In this document: piece after piece, positions 48,557-59,648 of the stretch
How positions within the stretch are numbered: the first letter of the stretch is position 1
Layout of the letters: each line of letters opens with the position of its first letter
From: Ectothiorhodospira magna
GTDB lineage: Bacteria > Pseudomonadota > Gammaproteobacteria > Ectothiorhodospirales > Ectothiorhodospiraceae
Length of the DNA stretch: 64,000 bases
Direction: 5' to 3'
NCBI RefSeq assembly: GCF_900110965.1
Contig: NZ_FOFO01000003.1
Location: forward strand, 1-64,000
Program-made: the position numbers and the translations under genes
Notes under the pieces: model-generated
Databases searched by the model: none
Told to the model about the DNA's origin: nothing
What the model saw: only the letters and a program-made list of their open reading frames with translations

Positions 48557-51500
48557 ATGCTGTGTCTGCCGGGTAGTCCTTCCCTCTCCACCTTCCGCCG
48601 TCAACGCCTGTTGGAGGCCCTGCGCCAAGCGGTGCCGTCCATTACCGCCGTCAGCGCCCGTTTCGAGCACTTCGTGCAGACGGAGCGGGAACCCAGTGCC
48701 CATGATCGTCAGGTGCTGGAACAGCTGCTGACCTACGGTGGCGGCACCGCCGACCCAGGACGGGGCCGGCTGATCCTGGTGGTCCCCCGCATCGGCACCC
48801 TCTCCCCCTGGTCCAGCAAGGCCACCGATATCGCCCGCAATTGCGGCCTGGACGGCGTGGTCAGGCGCATCGAGCGGGGCACCGCCTGGTGGATCGACAG
48901 CGACACCCCCCTGGACGTCGAGGCCCTGGCACGCATTCTGCCCCTGCTCCATGACCGCATGACCGAAACCGTCCTCCATGAACGGGACGAGGCGGTGGCC
49001 CTGTTCTCCAACGCGGCGCCGGCACCGCTGCGGACGATCCCCCTGGGGGACGACCCCCATGGCGTCCTGGCCCGGGTGAACGGGGAACTGGGCCTGGCCC
49101 TGACCCAGGACGAGATCGACTACCTGGCCGATGCCTACGAGGCCCTGGGCCGGGATCCCGCCGACGTGGAACTGATGATGTTTGCCCAGGCCAATTCGGA
49201 GCACTGCCGCCACAAGATCTTCAACGCGGACTGGGTGATCGACGGCAAGCCCCAGGAAAAATCCCTGTTTGCCATGATCCGCAACACCCATGCCCATGCC
49301 CCTGAAGGCATCCTCTCCGCCTACCGGGACAACGCCTCGGTGATCCAGGGCCACAAGGCCCGACGCCTGACCCCGGACCCGGTGAGCGGCGAATATCGGG
49401 ATCAACCGCTGGACCTGCCCATCATCATGAAGGTGGAGACCCACAACCACCCCACCGCCATCTCCCCGTTCCCCGGTGCCGCCACCGGTTCCGGCGGCGA
49501 GATCCGCGACGAGGGGGCCACGGGCCGAGGCTCCAAGCCCAAGGCGGGACTCACCGGGTTCTCGGTGTCCAATCTGCGCATCCCCGGTTTCCAGCAGCCC
49601 TGGGAACAGGACTTCGGCAAGCCCGAGCGCATCGAATCCGCTTGCCGGATCATGCTGGACGGCCCCATCGGCGCCGCCGCCTTCAACAATGAATTCGGCC
49701 GTCCCGCCCTAGCGGGCTATTTCCGCACCTACGAGGCCCTGGTGCCCGGCGCGGGAGAACCGGAACTCAAGGGCTATCACAAGCCCATCATGATCGCCGG
49801 CGGCGTGGGCAGCATTCGCGCCGAGCACGTGGAGAAGCTGGCCCTGCCGGAAGGCACCCCCGTGGTGGTGCTGGGCGGCCCGGCCATGCTCATCGGTCTG
49901 GGCGGGGGTGCTGCCTCCTCCATGGCCAGTGGCGAGAGCGCCCTGGCACTGGATTTCGCCTCCGTGCAGCGGGGCAATCCGGAGATCGAGCGCCGCTGCC
50001 AGGAGGTCATCGACCGCTGTACCGCCCTGGGCGCGGATAACCCCATCCTTTCCATCCATGACGTGGGGGCCGGTGGCCTGTCCAATGCCATCCCCGAGAT
50101 TCTCAATGACGCCGGTCGCGGCGGCAGCATCGAACTGCGCACCGTGCCCTCCGACGAGCCGGGCCTGTCCCCCATGGAGATTTGGTGCAACGAGGCCCAG
50201 GAGCGTTACGTCCTGGCCATCGACGCCCGCCGCCTGGAGGCCTTCACCGCCCTGTGCGAGCGGGAGCGGGCGCCCTTTGCCGTGGTGGGTACGGCCACCG
50301 CCGAGCGGCGTCTGCTGGTGGGGGATGCCCTGTTTGCCAATCATCCCGTGGACCTGCCCATGGAAGTGCTGCTGGGCAAGCCGCCGAAAATGCTTCGGGA
50401 CGTGCATCATCGCAGTTTCCAGAAACCGGAGGTGGATACCTCGGTCATGGATCTGGGGGAGGCCGTGCGCCGGGTCCTGCGTCTGCCCGCCGTGGCCTCC
50501 AAGTCCTTCCTCATCACCATCGGCGACCGCACCGTGACCGGGCTGGTGGCTCGGGATCAGATGGTCGGCCCCTGGCAGGTGCCGGTGGCGGACGTGGCGG
50601 TCACCGCCAGCGATTACTGGTCTTACACCGGCGAAGCCATGGCCATGGGGGAACGGACCCCCATCGCCCTGGTGCATCCCGCCGCTTCCGGCCGCATGGC
50701 CATCGGCGAGGCCATCACCAACATGGCCGCGGCGGCGGTGGACCACCTGTCCCTGATCCGCCTCTCCGCCAACTGGATGGCCGCGGCGGGTCATCCGGGG
50801 GAGGACGCGGCCCTGTTCGACACCGTCAGGGCCGTGGGCGAGGAGCTGTGCCCCCGCCTGGGCATTGCCATTCCGGTGGGCAAGGACTCCCTGTCCATGC
50901 GCACGGTCTGGCAACAGGACGGCGAGGAGCGGGTGATGACCGCGCCCCTGTCCCTGATCATCTCCGCCTTTGCCCCGGTGAGCGATGTGCGCAACACCCT
51001 CACGCCGGCGCTGGTCACCGACCAGGGGGATACCGACCTGATCCTCATCGATCTGGGCAAGGGCCAGCGCCGTCTGGCCGGTTCCGCCCTGGCTCAGGTG
51101 TTCGGCCAGGTGGGGCATCATGCCCCGGATCTGGATGATCCGGACATGCTCAAGCGCTTCTTCGCCGCGATTCAGGAACTGAGTCGGGAGGGTGATCTGC
51201 TGGCCTATCACGACCGCTCCGACGGCGGGCTGCTGGCCACCCTGTGCGAGATGGCCTTTGCTGGCCGCACCGGCGTCACCGTCCATCTGGATGACCTGGG
51301 CGAGGATGACCACGCCGCCCTGTTCTGCGAGGAGCTGGGTGCGGTGATACAGGTGCATCATGATGCCGTGGAAGACGTGCTGGCGGTACTCCAGAGGGCC
51401 GGTCTGGGCCATCACAGCCATGTCATCGGCACCCTCAACGACGATCAGGCCATCGTCCTGCGCCGGGGTCATCACACCCTGTTCCAGGCCCCCCGCAGCG

Positions 51501-52447
51501 CGCTGTACCAGTGCTGGGCCGAAACCAGTTACCGCATGCAGGCCCTGCGGGATGATCCCGACTGCGCCCGGGAGGCCTTCGAGGCGCTGGCCGACGACGA
51601 TGACCCCGGCCTGTCCCCGGTGCTGGGCTTTGACCCGTCCGAGGATCCGGCCCTGCCCTTCATCCAGACCGGCACCCGTCCCCGGGTGGCGATCCTGCGG
51701 GAGCAGGGGGTGAACGGTCAGGTGGAGATGGCCGCAGCCTTCCACCTGTCCGGCTTTGCCGCCGTGGACGTGCACATGACCGACCTCATCGAGGGTCGGG
51801 TGGATCTGGCGGACTTCCGCGGCCTGGTAGCCTGCGGCGGTTTCTCTTACGGCGACGTGCTGGGCGCCGGTGGCGGCTGGGCCCGTTCCATCCTGTTCAA
51901 CCCCCGCCTGCGGGAGGTCTTCCAGACCTTCTTCCACCGGCCGGACACCTTCTCCCTGGGGGTGTGCAACGGCTGCCAGATGCTGTCCCAGCTCAAGGAT
52001 TTGATTCCCGGTGCCGGACATTGGCCCCGTTTTGAGCGCAACCGCTCGGAGCAGTTCGAGGCCCGCCTGTCCCTGGTGGAAGTGATGCCCAGCCCCTCGG
52101 TGCTGCTCAGGGGCATGGAAGGCTCCCGGCTGCCCATCGCCGTGGCCCATGGCGAGGGCAGGGCGGATTTTGGCGGCGACCTGGCTGAAGCGGTGATGGA
52201 CTCGGGGCTGGTGTCCCTGCGCTATGTGGACAATCGGGGCGAGCCGGCCCGGCGCTATCCGGCCAACCCCAACGGTTCTCCCCTGGGCATCACCGGGCTG
52301 ACCACGGAGGATGGCCGGGTGACCATCATGATGCCCCACCCGGAGCGGGTGTTCCGCACCGTGCAGTATTCCTGGCATCCCCGTGACTGGGCCGAGGACG
52401 GCCCGTGGTTGCGGATGTTCAGAAATGCCCGGGTCTGGGTGGGCTGA
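48557..52447 (+). CDS. purL: Phosphoribosylformylglycinamidine synthase
   Basis: A 1296-residue large-type FGAM synthase of purine synthesis, using ATP and glutamine. The catalytic domain carries the [16 protein letters not shown] block and [15 protein letters not shown]. The C-terminal glutaminase has [16 protein letters not shown], Cys1137 in GVCNGCQM, and the His-Glu pair in HPERVFR. I use the ATG at 48557 ([11 protein letters not shown]), close to the E. coli start. It interrupts the nif region and its stop overlaps the glycosyltransferase start. Confidence 0.96.
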   Translation: MLCLPGSPSLSTFRRQRLLEALRQAVPSITAVSARFEHFVQTEREPSAHDRQVLEQLLTYGGGTADPGRGRLILVVPRIGTLSPWSSKATDIARNCGLDGVVRRIERGTAWWIDSDTPLDVEALARILPLLHDRMTETVLHERDEAVALFSNAAPAPLRTIPLGDDPHGVLARVNGELGLALTQDEIDYLADAYEALGRDPADVELMMFAQANSEHCRHKIFNADWVIDGKPQEKSLFAMIRNTHAHAPEGILSAYRDNASVIQGHKARRLTPDPVSGEYRDQPLDLPIIMKVETHNHPTAISPFPGAATGSGGEIRDEGATGRGSKPKAGLTGFSVSNLRIPGFQQPWEQDFGKPERIESACRIMLDGPIGAAAFNNEFGRPALAGYFRTYEALVPGAGEPELKGYHKPIMIAGGVGSIRAEHVEKLALPEGTPVVVLGGPAMLIGLGGGAASSMASGESALALDFASVQRGNPEIERRCQEVIDRCTALGADNPILSIHDVGAGGLSNAIPEILNDAGRGGSIELRTVPSDEPGLSPMEIWCNEAQERYVLAIDARRLEAFTALCERERAPFAVVGTATAERRLLVGDALFANHPVDLPMEVLLGKPPKMLRDVHHRSFQKPEVDTSVMDLGEAVRRVLRLPAVASKSFLITIGDRTVTGLVARDQMVGPWQVPVADVAVTASDYWSYTGEAMAMGERTPIALVHPAASGRMAIGEAITNMAAAAVDHLSLIRLSANWMAAAGHPGEDAALFDTVRAVGEELCPRLGIAIPVGKDSLSMRTVWQQDGEERVMTAPLSLIISAFAPVSDVRNTLTPALVTDQGDTDLILIDLGKGQRRLAGSALAQVFGQVGHHAPDLDDPDMLKRFFAAIQELSREGDLLAYHDRSDGGLLATLCEMAFAGRTGVTVHLDDLGEDDHAALFCEELGAVIQVHHDAVEDVLAVLQRAGLGHHSHVIGTLNDDQAIVLRRGHHTLFQAPRSALYQCWAETSYRMQALRDDPDCAREAFEALADDDDPGLSPVLGFDPSEDPALPFIQTGTRPRVAILREQGVNGQVEMAAAFHLSGFAAVDVHMTDLIEGRVDLADFRGLVACGGFSYGDVLGAGGGWARSILFNPRLREVFQTFFHRPDTFSLGVCNGCQMLSQLKDLIPGAGHWPRFERNRSEQFEARLSLVEVMPSPSVLLRGMEGSRLPIAVAHGEGRADFGGDLAEAVMDSGLVSLRYVDNRGEPARRYPANPNGSPLGITGLTTEDGRVTIMMPHPERVFRTVQYSWHPRDWAEDGPWLRMFRNARVWVG

Positions 52448-53187
52448 TGCCAAAAGCCACCCCCCAGGTTTCCCTCGTCATTCCCGCCTGGAACGAGGCC
52501 GAGCTGCTGGGGCGCACCCTGGACAACCTCCGGCAGGCCTGTGACGGCCTGTCGGCGTCGTATGAAATCATCGTCGTCGACAACGATTCCGACGACGACA
52601 CCCCTGACATCGCCCGGGCGGCGGGCGCCGTCGTGGTGCATGAGCCGGTGCGCCGTATCGCCCGCGCCCGCAATGCGGGGGCCAAAGTGGCGCGGGGGCA
52701 CTGGCTGATCTTCGTGGATGCCGATACCTGGCCGTCCCGGGCGCTGCTGCGGGCCAGCCTGGACGCCCTGGCCTCGGGGGAGGTCTGCGCCGGGGGTGCC
52801 CGGCTGGAGTTCGACCACCTGGAGTACGGGTTCTATCGTCTGGGGAGCCGGTTCTGGAACGGGCTGTCCCTGAGACTGGGGCTGGTGGCCGGGTGTTATG
52901 TCTTCTGTACCCGGGAGGCCTTCCAGGCCGTGGGCGGCTTCAGTGAAAAGGTCTATGCGGGGGAGGAGGTGTTCCTGTCCCGCCGCCTCAAGGGCTGGGG
53001 GCGGCGCCGCGGGCAGCGGTTTTACGTGTTGCCGGAACCGACGGTGCGGACCTCGGGGCGCAAGGCCCAGTGGTTTTCTCCCTGGCAGCATTTTCTGGTG
53101 ACGGCGACGGTGCTGCTGGTGCCCTTTGCCCTGCGCTCCCGCCGCCTCACCTGGTTCTGGTACCGCAGGCCGACACAAAAGCCCTGA
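52447..53187 (+). CDS. Family 2 glycosyltransferase
   Basis: A 246-residue GT-A fold enzyme. The N-terminal SLVIPAWNEAELLGRTLDNL, the nucleotide-sugar IVVDNDSDDDTPDIAR and the DXD-type VDADTWPS near residue 95 are typical. A basic C-terminus and hydrophobic VTATVLLVPFALR suggest membrane association. The sugar and acceptor are unknown. Its ATG overlaps the purL TGA by one base (TGATG), so the two are probably cotranslated. It is convergent with draT, ten bases away. Confidence 0.85.
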   Translation: MPKATPQVSLVIPAWNEAELLGRTLDNLRQACDGLSASYEIIVVDNDSDDDTPDIARAAGAVVVHEPVRRIARARNAGAKVARGHWLIFVDADTWPSRALLRASLDALASGEVCAGGARLEFDHLEYGFYRLGSRFWNGLSLRLGLVAGCYVFCTREAFQAVGGFSEKVYAGEEVFLSRRLKGWGRRRGQRFYVLPEPTVRTSGRKAQWFSPWQHFLVTATVLLVPFALRSRRLTWFWYRRPTQKP

Positions 53188-53196
53188 GGGGCTTTG

Positions 53197-54030
53197 CTAC
53201 ATCAGGCTCACCTTCACCCGATACACCCCGCCGATCACCAGGTGCTCTCCCTCGCCCTGCAGTACCCCCGGCAACAGGTCCTGGAAGCAGCAGACCTTGG
53301 CCGTCGGCACCTTCACCGTCAGGATGTAGTCCCCGAACTCGTCCGCCCGTTCCCGCACCGCGCTGAAGGCATTCACGTTATTCAACAGCACCAGGGCCTG
53401 GCCACCGGGCAGACGGGCCAGCACCTCGTGGTCTGCCAGCCGGTTCACGCCCCGGTACAGGGTGAGATGGGTGCGCTCGGGTGCTCGCCGCCGCAGCTCG
53501 TACTGGGTATAGGAGTACAGCAGGTCCAGCTGTGATTCCAGGGCGTTGGTGTTGTAGACCCCGCCCGCCCGTTCCTGCATGAACCGCCCATAGGCCAGTG
53601 ACTCCGCATCCGGCAGGGGTTCCCGGTGAAAACGGGTGATCAGTCCGAAACGGGATTCCACCCAGCCTTTGAGCACTGCCGCCTCCCGGCCGTCCGGGTT
53701 GAACCACCAGCCCCGGAGGGTGCGCAGGTAGTCCGCCCGCTCCCGTCCGCCGGTTTCCCCCTCCGCCAGCCCGCAGGCCGCCGGATCATCCAGGCAGAAA
53801 TGACCGCGCATGTAGGCCATGAAGTCATGGATGCGGACCGCCGGCTCCTCCAGCCCGTCCAGATGACGCCACAAATCCCCGTGCAGTGCCCGCACCCCGT
53901 CCAGCTCCAGCGGGGCGGGGTGGTCCTGAAAGGTGAGACTGCCCAGGATCACCGCGGGCAGATTGCAGCGATTGATGGGCAGGCGGGCCGTGGCGGGCAG
54001 GGAAGGGGGGGGCGGGGTGTCGTTATCCAT
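53197..54030 (-). CDS. draT: NAD-dinitrogenase-reductase ADP-ribosyltransferase DraT
   Basis: A 277-residue enzyme that inactivates nitrogenase by adding ADP-ribose from NAD to NifH Arg101, in response to ammonium or energy loss. Family blocks include INRCNLPAVILGSLTFQDHP, NTNALESQLDLLYSYTQYEL and HLTLYRGVNRL. The gene is divergent from nifH and its ATG (54028-54030) lies inside a perfect NifA site. DraG is encoded downstream of nifQ, not beside it. Confidence 0.94.
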   Translation of the reverse strand: MDNDTPPPPSLPATARLPINRCNLPAVILGSLTFQDHPAPLELDGVRALHGDLWRHLDGLEEPAVRIHDFMAYMRGHFCLDDPAACGLAEGETGGRERADYLRTLRGWWFNPDGREAAVLKGWVESRFGLITRFHREPLPDAESLAYGRFMQERAGGVYNTNALESQLDLLYSYTQYELRRRAPERTHLTLYRGVNRLADHEVLARLPGGQALVLLNNVNAFSAVRERADEFGDYILTVKVPTAKVCCFQDLLPGVLQGEGEHLVIGGVYRVKVSLM

Positions 54031-54033
54031 ACA
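54018..54033 (+). promoter_or_regulatory. NifA upstream activator site for nifH, across the draT start
   Basis: TGTCGTTATCCATACA is a perfect TGT-N10-ACA site, about 99 bp upstream of the nifH -24 element. Bases 54028-54030 are the draT start codon on the other strand. A weaker look-alike ending ACG lies near 54054. Confidence 0.75.
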
Positions 54034-54130
54034 GAACCAGGGTCTTTGTCGTGTATCTCACGTCCGGTGTCGGACGTTATGATGATTTTTTTGTTTTATT
54101 AAACAGTAATTTATGTATTTATTTTCGATC

Positions 54131-54146
54131 TGGCACAAGGATTGCT
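54131..54146 (+). promoter_or_regulatory. Sigma-54 (-24/-12) promoter of nifHDK
   Basis: TGGCACAAGGATTGCT matches TGGCAC-N5-TTGCW fully, with GG at 54132-54133 and GC at 54144-54145. An AT-rich tract (54076-54125) between it and the NifA site could bend or bind IHF; one stretch at 54097-54109 matches the IHF core at 7 of 9 positions. Confidence 0.93.
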
Positions 54147-54148
54147 AA

Positions 54149-55084
<936 letters not shown>

Positions 55085-55094
55085 GGGGCTGGGC

Positions 55095-55150
55095 CGGAAG
55101 GGAGGTGCCCCGAGGGGGCCTTCCGCTGGCAGGCGCGCCGCGACGCGGCG
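55095..55150 (+). repeat. Two stem-loops between nifH and nifD
   Basis: CGGAAGG (55095-55101) pairs with CCTTCCG (55119-55125) around an inner GCCCC/GGGGC stem. A second hairpin, CGCCGC-GAC-GCGGCG, is at 55136-55150. Neither has a T-run. nifH messages are often more abundant than nifD messages because such structures protect or partly terminate the transcript. Confidence 0.6.
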
Positions 55151-55216
55151 TGTTCATGAGCATTCCACCTGGCGCGTGTCCACGGATAAGTGGCGGCGCA
55201 AGAGGAGCAAATCGCA

Positions 55217-56686
55217 ATGTGCGCAATGAAACGCGAAGAAGCCGAGGCCCTGATCCAGGAAGTCCTCGAGGTCTATCCGGAGAAGGCCCGGAAGGACCGT
55301 GCCAAGCACCTGGCCGTCAGTGACCCCAATGTGGAACAGGCCAAGAAGTGCATCGTCTCCAACCGCAAGTCGGTGCCCGGGGTGATGACCATCCGCGGTT
55401 GTGCCTACGCCGGTTCCAAGGGCGTGGTCTGGGGCCCCATCAAGGACATGGTCCATATTTCCCACGGCCCCGTCGGCTGCGGCCAGTATTCCCGCGCCGG
55501 TCGCCGCAACTACTACACCGGCCACACCGGCATCAACGCTTTTGGCACCATGAACTTCACCTCGGACTTCCAGGAGAAGGACATCGTCTTCGGCGGCGAC
55601 AAGAAGTTGGAAAAGCTCATCGACGAGATCCAGACCCTGTTTCCCCTGCACAAGGGCATCAGCATCCAGTCCGAGTGTCCGGTGGGCCTGATCGGTGACG
55701 ACATCGAGTCCGTCTCCAAGAAGAAGGCCAAGGAACTGGACAAGCCGGTGGTGCCGCTGCGCTGCGAGGGTTTCCGTGGCGTGTCCCAGTCCCTGGGTCA
55801 CCACATCGCCAACGATGCCATCCGCGACTGGGTGCTGCCCAACCGCGATGACGATGCCAGCTTCGAATCCACCCCCTACGACGTGGCCCTGACCGGCGAC
55901 TACAACATCGGCGGCGACGCCTGGGCCTCCCGCATCCTGCTGGAGGAAATGGGGCTGCGGGTGGTGGCCCAGTGGTCCGGCGACGGCACCATTTCCGAGC
56001 TGGAACTGGCCCCCAAGGCCAAGGTGAACCTGCTGCACTGCTATCGCTCCATGAACTACCTGGCCCGCCACATGGAAGAGAAGTACGGCATCCCGTGGAT
56101 GGAATACAACTTCTTCGGTCCCACCAAGATCGCCGAGAGCCTGCGCAAGATTGCCGCGCTGTTCGACGAGAAGATCCAGGAAGGGGCGGAACGGGTGATT
56201 GCCAGGTACACCCCCGAGATGAACGCCATCATCGAGAAGTACCGCCCGCGCCTGGAAGGCAAGAAGGTGATGCTCTACGTGGGTGGCCTGCGCCCCCGTC
56301 ACGTGGTGGGCGCCTACGAGGACCTGGGCATGGAAGTGGTGGGTGCCGGTTACGAGTTCGCCCACAACGACGACTACGACCGCACCATCAAGGACCTGGG
56401 TGAAGGCACCCTGCTGTACGACGATGTCACCGGCTACGAGCTGGAGGAATTCGTCAAGCGGGTACGGCCCGACCTGGTGGGCTCCGGGATCAAGGAGAAA
56501 TACATCTTCCAGAAGATGGGCATTCCCTTCCGGCAGATGCACTCCTGGGATTACTCCGGTCCCTACCACGGCTATGACGGCTTTGCCATCTTCGCCCGGG
56601 ACATGGACATGACCCTGAACAATCCCTGCTGGGACAAGCTCCAGGCCCCGTGGAAGAAGGCCGCGGAGGCGACCAAGGCCGCCTGA
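55217..56686 (+). CDS. nifD: Nitrogenase MoFe protein alpha chain NifD
   Basis: A 489-residue subunit that holds the FeMo-cofactor. P-cluster ligands are Cys62, Cys88 and Cys154; FeMo-co ligands are Cys275 ([10 protein letters not shown]) and His442 (MHSWDYSG). This numbering equals that of Azotobacter vinelandii, supporting the ATG at 55217, which also follows AGAGGAG by nine bases. A GTG at 55190 opens the same frame but has no such support. It forms an alpha2-beta2 tetramer with NifK. Confidence 0.99.
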   Translation: MCAMKREEAEALIQEVLEVYPEKARKDRAKHLAVSDPNVEQAKKCIVSNRKSVPGVMTIRGCAYAGSKGVVWGPIKDMVHISHGPVGCGQYSRAGRRNYYTGHTGINAFGTMNFTSDFQEKDIVFGGDKKLEKLIDEIQTLFPLHKGISIQSECPVGLIGDDIESVSKKKAKELDKPVVPLRCEGFRGVSQSLGHHIANDAIRDWVLPNRDDDASFESTPYDVALTGDYNIGGDAWASRILLEEMGLRVVAQWSGDGTISELELAPKAKVNLLHCYRSMNYLARHMEEKYGIPWMEYNFFGPTKIAESLRKIAALFDEKIQEGAERVIARYTPEMNAIIEKYRPRLEGKKVMLYVGGLRPRHVVGAYEDLGMEVVGAGYEFAHNDDYDRTIKDLGEGTLLYDDVTGYELEEFVKRVRPDLVGSGIKEKYIFQKMGIPFRQMHSWDYSGPYHGYDGFAIFARDMDMTLNNPCWDKLQAPWKKAAEATKAA

Positions 56687-56692
56687 ACCTGA

Positions 56693-56721
56693 CCGTGGCG
56701 CCGCCGCAACCGGCGTCACGG
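56693..56721 (+). repeat. Stem-loop between nifD and nifK
   Basis: CCGTGGCGCCG pairs with CGGCGTCACGG over 11 bp with one G-T pair and a seven-base loop. There is no T-run. It starts six bases after the nifD stop. Confidence 0.55.
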
Positions 56722-56785
56722 CCACCGACAGATGTCATTCCAGACCGTTCGTCCACAGATTGGTGGCGCGGCAGGAGAAATCACC

Positions 56786-58357
56786 ATGAGCCAGAACGCA
56801 GACAACATCAAGCCCTGCTACCCCCTGTTCCAGAGCGAGGAGTATCAGGAAGTCCTGGCCCGCAAGCGGGCCGTCGCCGAGGAGGCCCACAGCCCCGAAA
56901 AGGTGCAGGAAGTCTTTCAGTGGACCACCACGGAAGAGTACAAGGAACTGAACTTCCAGCGCGAGGCCCTGACCGTGGACCCGGCCAAGGCCTGCCAGCC
57001 CCTGGGTTCGGTGCTGTGCTCCCTGGGTTTCGAGAACACCCTGCCTTACGTGCACGGTTCCCAGGGTTGCGTGGCCTATTTCCGCACCTACCTGAACCGG
57101 CACTTCCGCGAGCCCGTCGCCTGTGTCTCCGATTCCATGACCGAAGATGCCGCCGTGTTCGGCGGGCAGAAGAACATCATGGAAGGACTGCAGAACGCCA
57201 AGGCCCTGTACAAGCCGGCCATGATCTCCATCTCCACCACCTGCATGGCCGAGGTCATCGGTGACGACCTCAACGCCTTCATCGGCAACGCCCGCAAGGA
57301 AGGCTACATCCCCGAGGACTTCCCCACGCCCTATGCCCACACGCCGTCCTTCGTGGGCAGCCATACCACCGGCTGGGACAACATGTTCGAGGGCACCATC
57401 CGTTACTTCACCGTCAACGACATGGAAGGCAAGGCGCCCGGCAAGAACGGCAAGCTCAACCTGGTGCCGGGTTTCGAGACTTACCTGGGCAACTACCGGG
57501 TGATGAAGCGCATGATGAAGGAAATGGGCGTGGATGCCACCCTGCTGTGCGACCCGGAAGAGGTGCTGGATACCCCGGCCGACGGTGAGTACCGCATGTA
57601 TGCCGGCGGCACCACCCAGGAAGCGCTCAAGGATGCCCCCAATGCCCGGGACACTATCCTGCTGCAGCCCTGGCAACTGGAAAAGACCAAGAAGTTCGTG
57701 CAGGGCACCTGGAACCATGAAGTGCCCAAGCTGAACATTCCCATGGGTGTGGAGTGGACCGACGAGTTCCTGATGAAGGTCTCGGAGATCACCGGCCAGC
57801 CGATCCCCGCCTCCCTGGAAAAGGAACGGGGCCGCCTGGTGGACATGATCACCGACTCCCACACCTGGCTGCATGGCAAGACCTACGCCCTGTACGGGGA
57901 CGCGGACTTCGTCATGGGCATGGCCAAGTTCCTGATGGAACTGGGCGCCGAGCCCAGGCACATCCTGGTGCACCATGCCAACAAGCGCTGGAAGAAGGCG
58001 ATGGAGAAGGTTCTCTCCGAGAGTCCCTACGGCGCCCGCAGCGAAGTGCACGTCAATCGGGACCTGTGGCACCTGCGTTCCCTGGTGTTCACCGACAAGC
58101 CGGACTTTTTGATCGGCAACTCCTACGGCAAGTTCATCCAGCGCGACACCCTGGCCAAGGGCAAGGAGTTCGAGGTACCGCTGGTGCGGATCGGTTTCCC
58201 CATCTTCGACCGCCACCACCTGCACCGCATGACCACCCTGGGCTATGAGGGCGGCATGTACATCCTCACCACCCTGGTGAACGCGGTACTGGAGCGTCTG
58301 GACGAAGAGACCAGCATCATGGGCGAGACGGACTACAACTACGATCTGGTTCGCTGA
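56786..58357 (+). CDS. nifK: Nitrogenase MoFe protein beta chain NifK
   Basis: A 523-residue subunit that shares the P-cluster with NifD. Ligands are Cys70, Cys95 and Cys153, again at the A. vinelandii positions. The N-terminus CYPLFQSEEYQEVLARKR is typical of the long NifK type. The ATG at 56786 follows GCAGGAG; the frame is open 18 codons further upstream without conservation. A CCCTCTCCCC palindrome lies after the stop. Confidence 0.99.
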   Translation: MSQNADNIKPCYPLFQSEEYQEVLARKRAVAEEAHSPEKVQEVFQWTTTEEYKELNFQREALTVDPAKACQPLGSVLCSLGFENTLPYVHGSQGCVAYFRTYLNRHFREPVACVSDSMTEDAAVFGGQKNIMEGLQNAKALYKPAMISISTTCMAEVIGDDLNAFIGNARKEGYIPEDFPTPYAHTPSFVGSHTTGWDNMFEGTIRYFTVNDMEGKAPGKNGKLNLVPGFETYLGNYRVMKRMMKEMGVDATLLCDPEEVLDTPADGEYRMYAGGTTQEALKDAPNARDTILLQPWQLEKTKKFVQGTWNHEVPKLNIPMGVEWTDEFLMKVSEITGQPIPASLEKERGRLVDMITDSHTWLHGKTYALYGDADFVMGMAKFLMELGAEPRHILVHHANKRWKKAMEKVLSESPYGARSEVHVNRDLWHLRSLVFTDKPDFLIGNSYGKFIQRDTLAKGKEFEVPLVRIGFPIFDRHHLHRMTTLGYEGGMYILTTLVNAVLERLDEETSIMGETDYNYDLVR

Positions 58358-58380
58358 TCCACCCGCGGCCCCACTCCAAC

Positions 58381-58404
58381 CCCTCTCCCCCCTGGGGGAG
58401 AGGG
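58381..58404. repeat. REP-like palindrome after nifK
   Basis: CCCTCTCCCCC pairs with GGGGGAGAGGG, an 11-bp perfect stem with a two-base loop. It is related to the palindromes at 59491-59515 and 63526-63546. Confidence 0.7.
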
Positions 58405-58431
58405 GCTCACTTCGCCGGAGAGCACATCATC

Positions 58432-58644
58432 ATGCCCAGCGTCATGATCAACAAGACCGAAGCCGGGGGCCTGACCCTCTACGTCCCCAAGAAGGATCTG
58501 GAGGAGATGATCGTCTCCATGGAACACGAAGGCCCCGACCGCTGGGGCGGGGAACTGACCCTGGCGGATGGTTCCCGCTACTACCTGGAGCCCATGGACG
58601 CGGCGCCCCGGCTGCCCATCACCCTGCGCGTCAAGCGCCTTTGA
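58432..58644 (+). CDS. nifT: NifT/FixU family protein
   Basis: A 70-residue protein with the family form MPSVMINKTEAGGLTLYVPK then KKDLEEMIV and WGGELTLADGSRYYLEP. NifT/FixU genes follow nifHDK in many diazotrophs. Their function is unclear and deletion is usually mild. It precedes nafY by about 50 bases. Confidence 0.95.
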   Translation: MPSVMINKTEAGGLTLYVPKKDLEEMIVSMEHEGPDRWGGELTLADGSRYYLEPMDAAPRLPITLRVKRL

Positions 58645-58697
58645 TAGTGAACCGGGCCAATGAATGCGCCAGATACCGACATCAGCAGGAGATCCTC

Positions 58698-59417
58698 ATG
58701 TCACCCGACATCCTCAACCGTGAATGCGCCCTGCGCATCGCTCTGGCGAGCCGGGTCCTGCCCGGGGTGCAGCTGCCGCGCCTGATCGAGGCCATCATCG
58801 AGACGGTGGATGCCCCCATCCGGGAGGACGGCCTGGCCCGGCTCACCGTGGCGGATCTGCGCCAGGCCCTCAAGCGTCCCAAGTCGGAATCGGGGGAGGA
58901 GGGCGGCCCCGGCGACGAGGCCCTGGAAATGGCCGTCCGCTATCTCGGTGGGGAACGGGACGTGGAGCCCGGATTGCCCGCCATCCAGGACTACGTGCCC
59001 GGTGACATGCCGGATTCCGTGCGCATCGCCATGGCCTCCAATACCGGGGAAAAGCTGGACGGACATTTCGGTTCCTGCCTGCGATTCCTGGTCTACCAGG
59101 TATCCGCCACTGAATCCCGTCTGGTGGACATCCGCGAGACGGAAACCGCCGACCTGACCGACGACCGCAACGCCGCCCGCGCCGCCATGGTGAATGACTG
59201 CCAGGTGCTGTATGTCCAGGGCATTGGTGGTCCCGCCGCCGCCAAGGTGATCCGCGCCGGTGTCCATCCGGTGAAGTTTCCCCGGGGCAGCGTGGCCTCG
59301 GCGGTCATCACCCAGTTGCAGGGTGTCCTCAAGGGCGCGCCCCCGCCCTGGCTGGCCAAATCCATGGGGCGCCAGCCACCGACGCTGGAGAAATTCCGTG
59401 CCGGGGTGGAAGCCTGA
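58698..59417 (+). CDS. nafY: NafY/NifY family nitrogenase accessory protein
   Basis: A 239-residue protein. An N-terminal helical domain (residues about 1-85) resembles the NafY apo-MoFe-binding domain. The C-terminal NifX-like domain has SVRIAMASNTGEKLDGHFGS then CLRFLVYQVS, with the histidine that binds FeMo-co. It stabilises apo-NifDK and helps insert the cofactor. The ATG at 58698 is preceded by CAGGAG. The name NifY would serve equally. Confidence 0.9.
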   Translation: MSPDILNRECALRIALASRVLPGVQLPRLIEAIIETVDAPIREDGLARLTVADLRQALKRPKSESGEEGGPGDEALEMAVRYLGGERDVEPGLPAIQDYVPGDMPDSVRIAMASNTGEKLDGHFGSCLRFLVYQVSATESRLVDIRETETADLTDDRNAARAAMVNDCQVLYVQGIGGPAAAKVIRAGVHPVKFPRGSVASAVITQLQGVLKGAPPPWLAKSMGRQPPTLEKFRAGVEA

Positions 59418-59422
59418 ATGAA

Positions 59423-59515
59423 TCGCCCTTCTTCCTCTGTAGGAGAAGGGCGATGGCTTTGTTTCCCGCAAGGGGAGAGGGGCTTTGTCTCCCTTCTCCC
59501 CTTGCGGGAGAAGGG
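59423..59515. repeat. Two palindromes in the nafY-nifE gap
   Basis: TCGCCCTTCTTCC-TCTGT-AGGAGAAGGGCGA-like pairing covers 59423-59453 with one bulge. CCCTTCTCCC-CTTGC-GGGAGAAGGG is a perfect 10-bp hairpin at 59491-59515. Between them lies a GGGGAGAGGGG run. They resemble the repeats after nifK and before fdxB. The 285-base gap otherwise holds only the nifE control sites. Confidence 0.7.
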
Positions 59516-59576
59516 CCGGGGATGAGGGGGGAGCCCATCCTCCGCAATGACACCCTTGCTCCAATCCTCCCGCCAT

Positions 59577-59592
59577 TGTCACATTCGCAACA
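59577..59592 (+). promoter_or_regulatory. NifA upstream activator site for nifE
   Basis: TGTCACATTCGCAACA is a perfect TGT-N10-ACA site, 58 bp before the -24 element. An IHF-like core, AAACAATGGCTTG (59620-59632, 8 of 9 informative positions of WATCAANNNNTTR), lies between the two. Confidence 0.85.
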
Positions 59593-59648
59593 ATCCCTCC
59601 GTTCCAGAAAGTCTTAAATAAACAATGGCTTGACGCCATCATGCAGCA

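Noticed and set aside
49709-52453. 914-residue minus-strand frame opposite purL
   Set aside because: His/Gly/Gln-rich antisense shadow of purL with no family features.
59423-59515. CRISPR array in the nafY-nifE gap
   Set aside because: The repeats are palindromes of differing sequence with no regular spacers, and no cas genes occur in the window.
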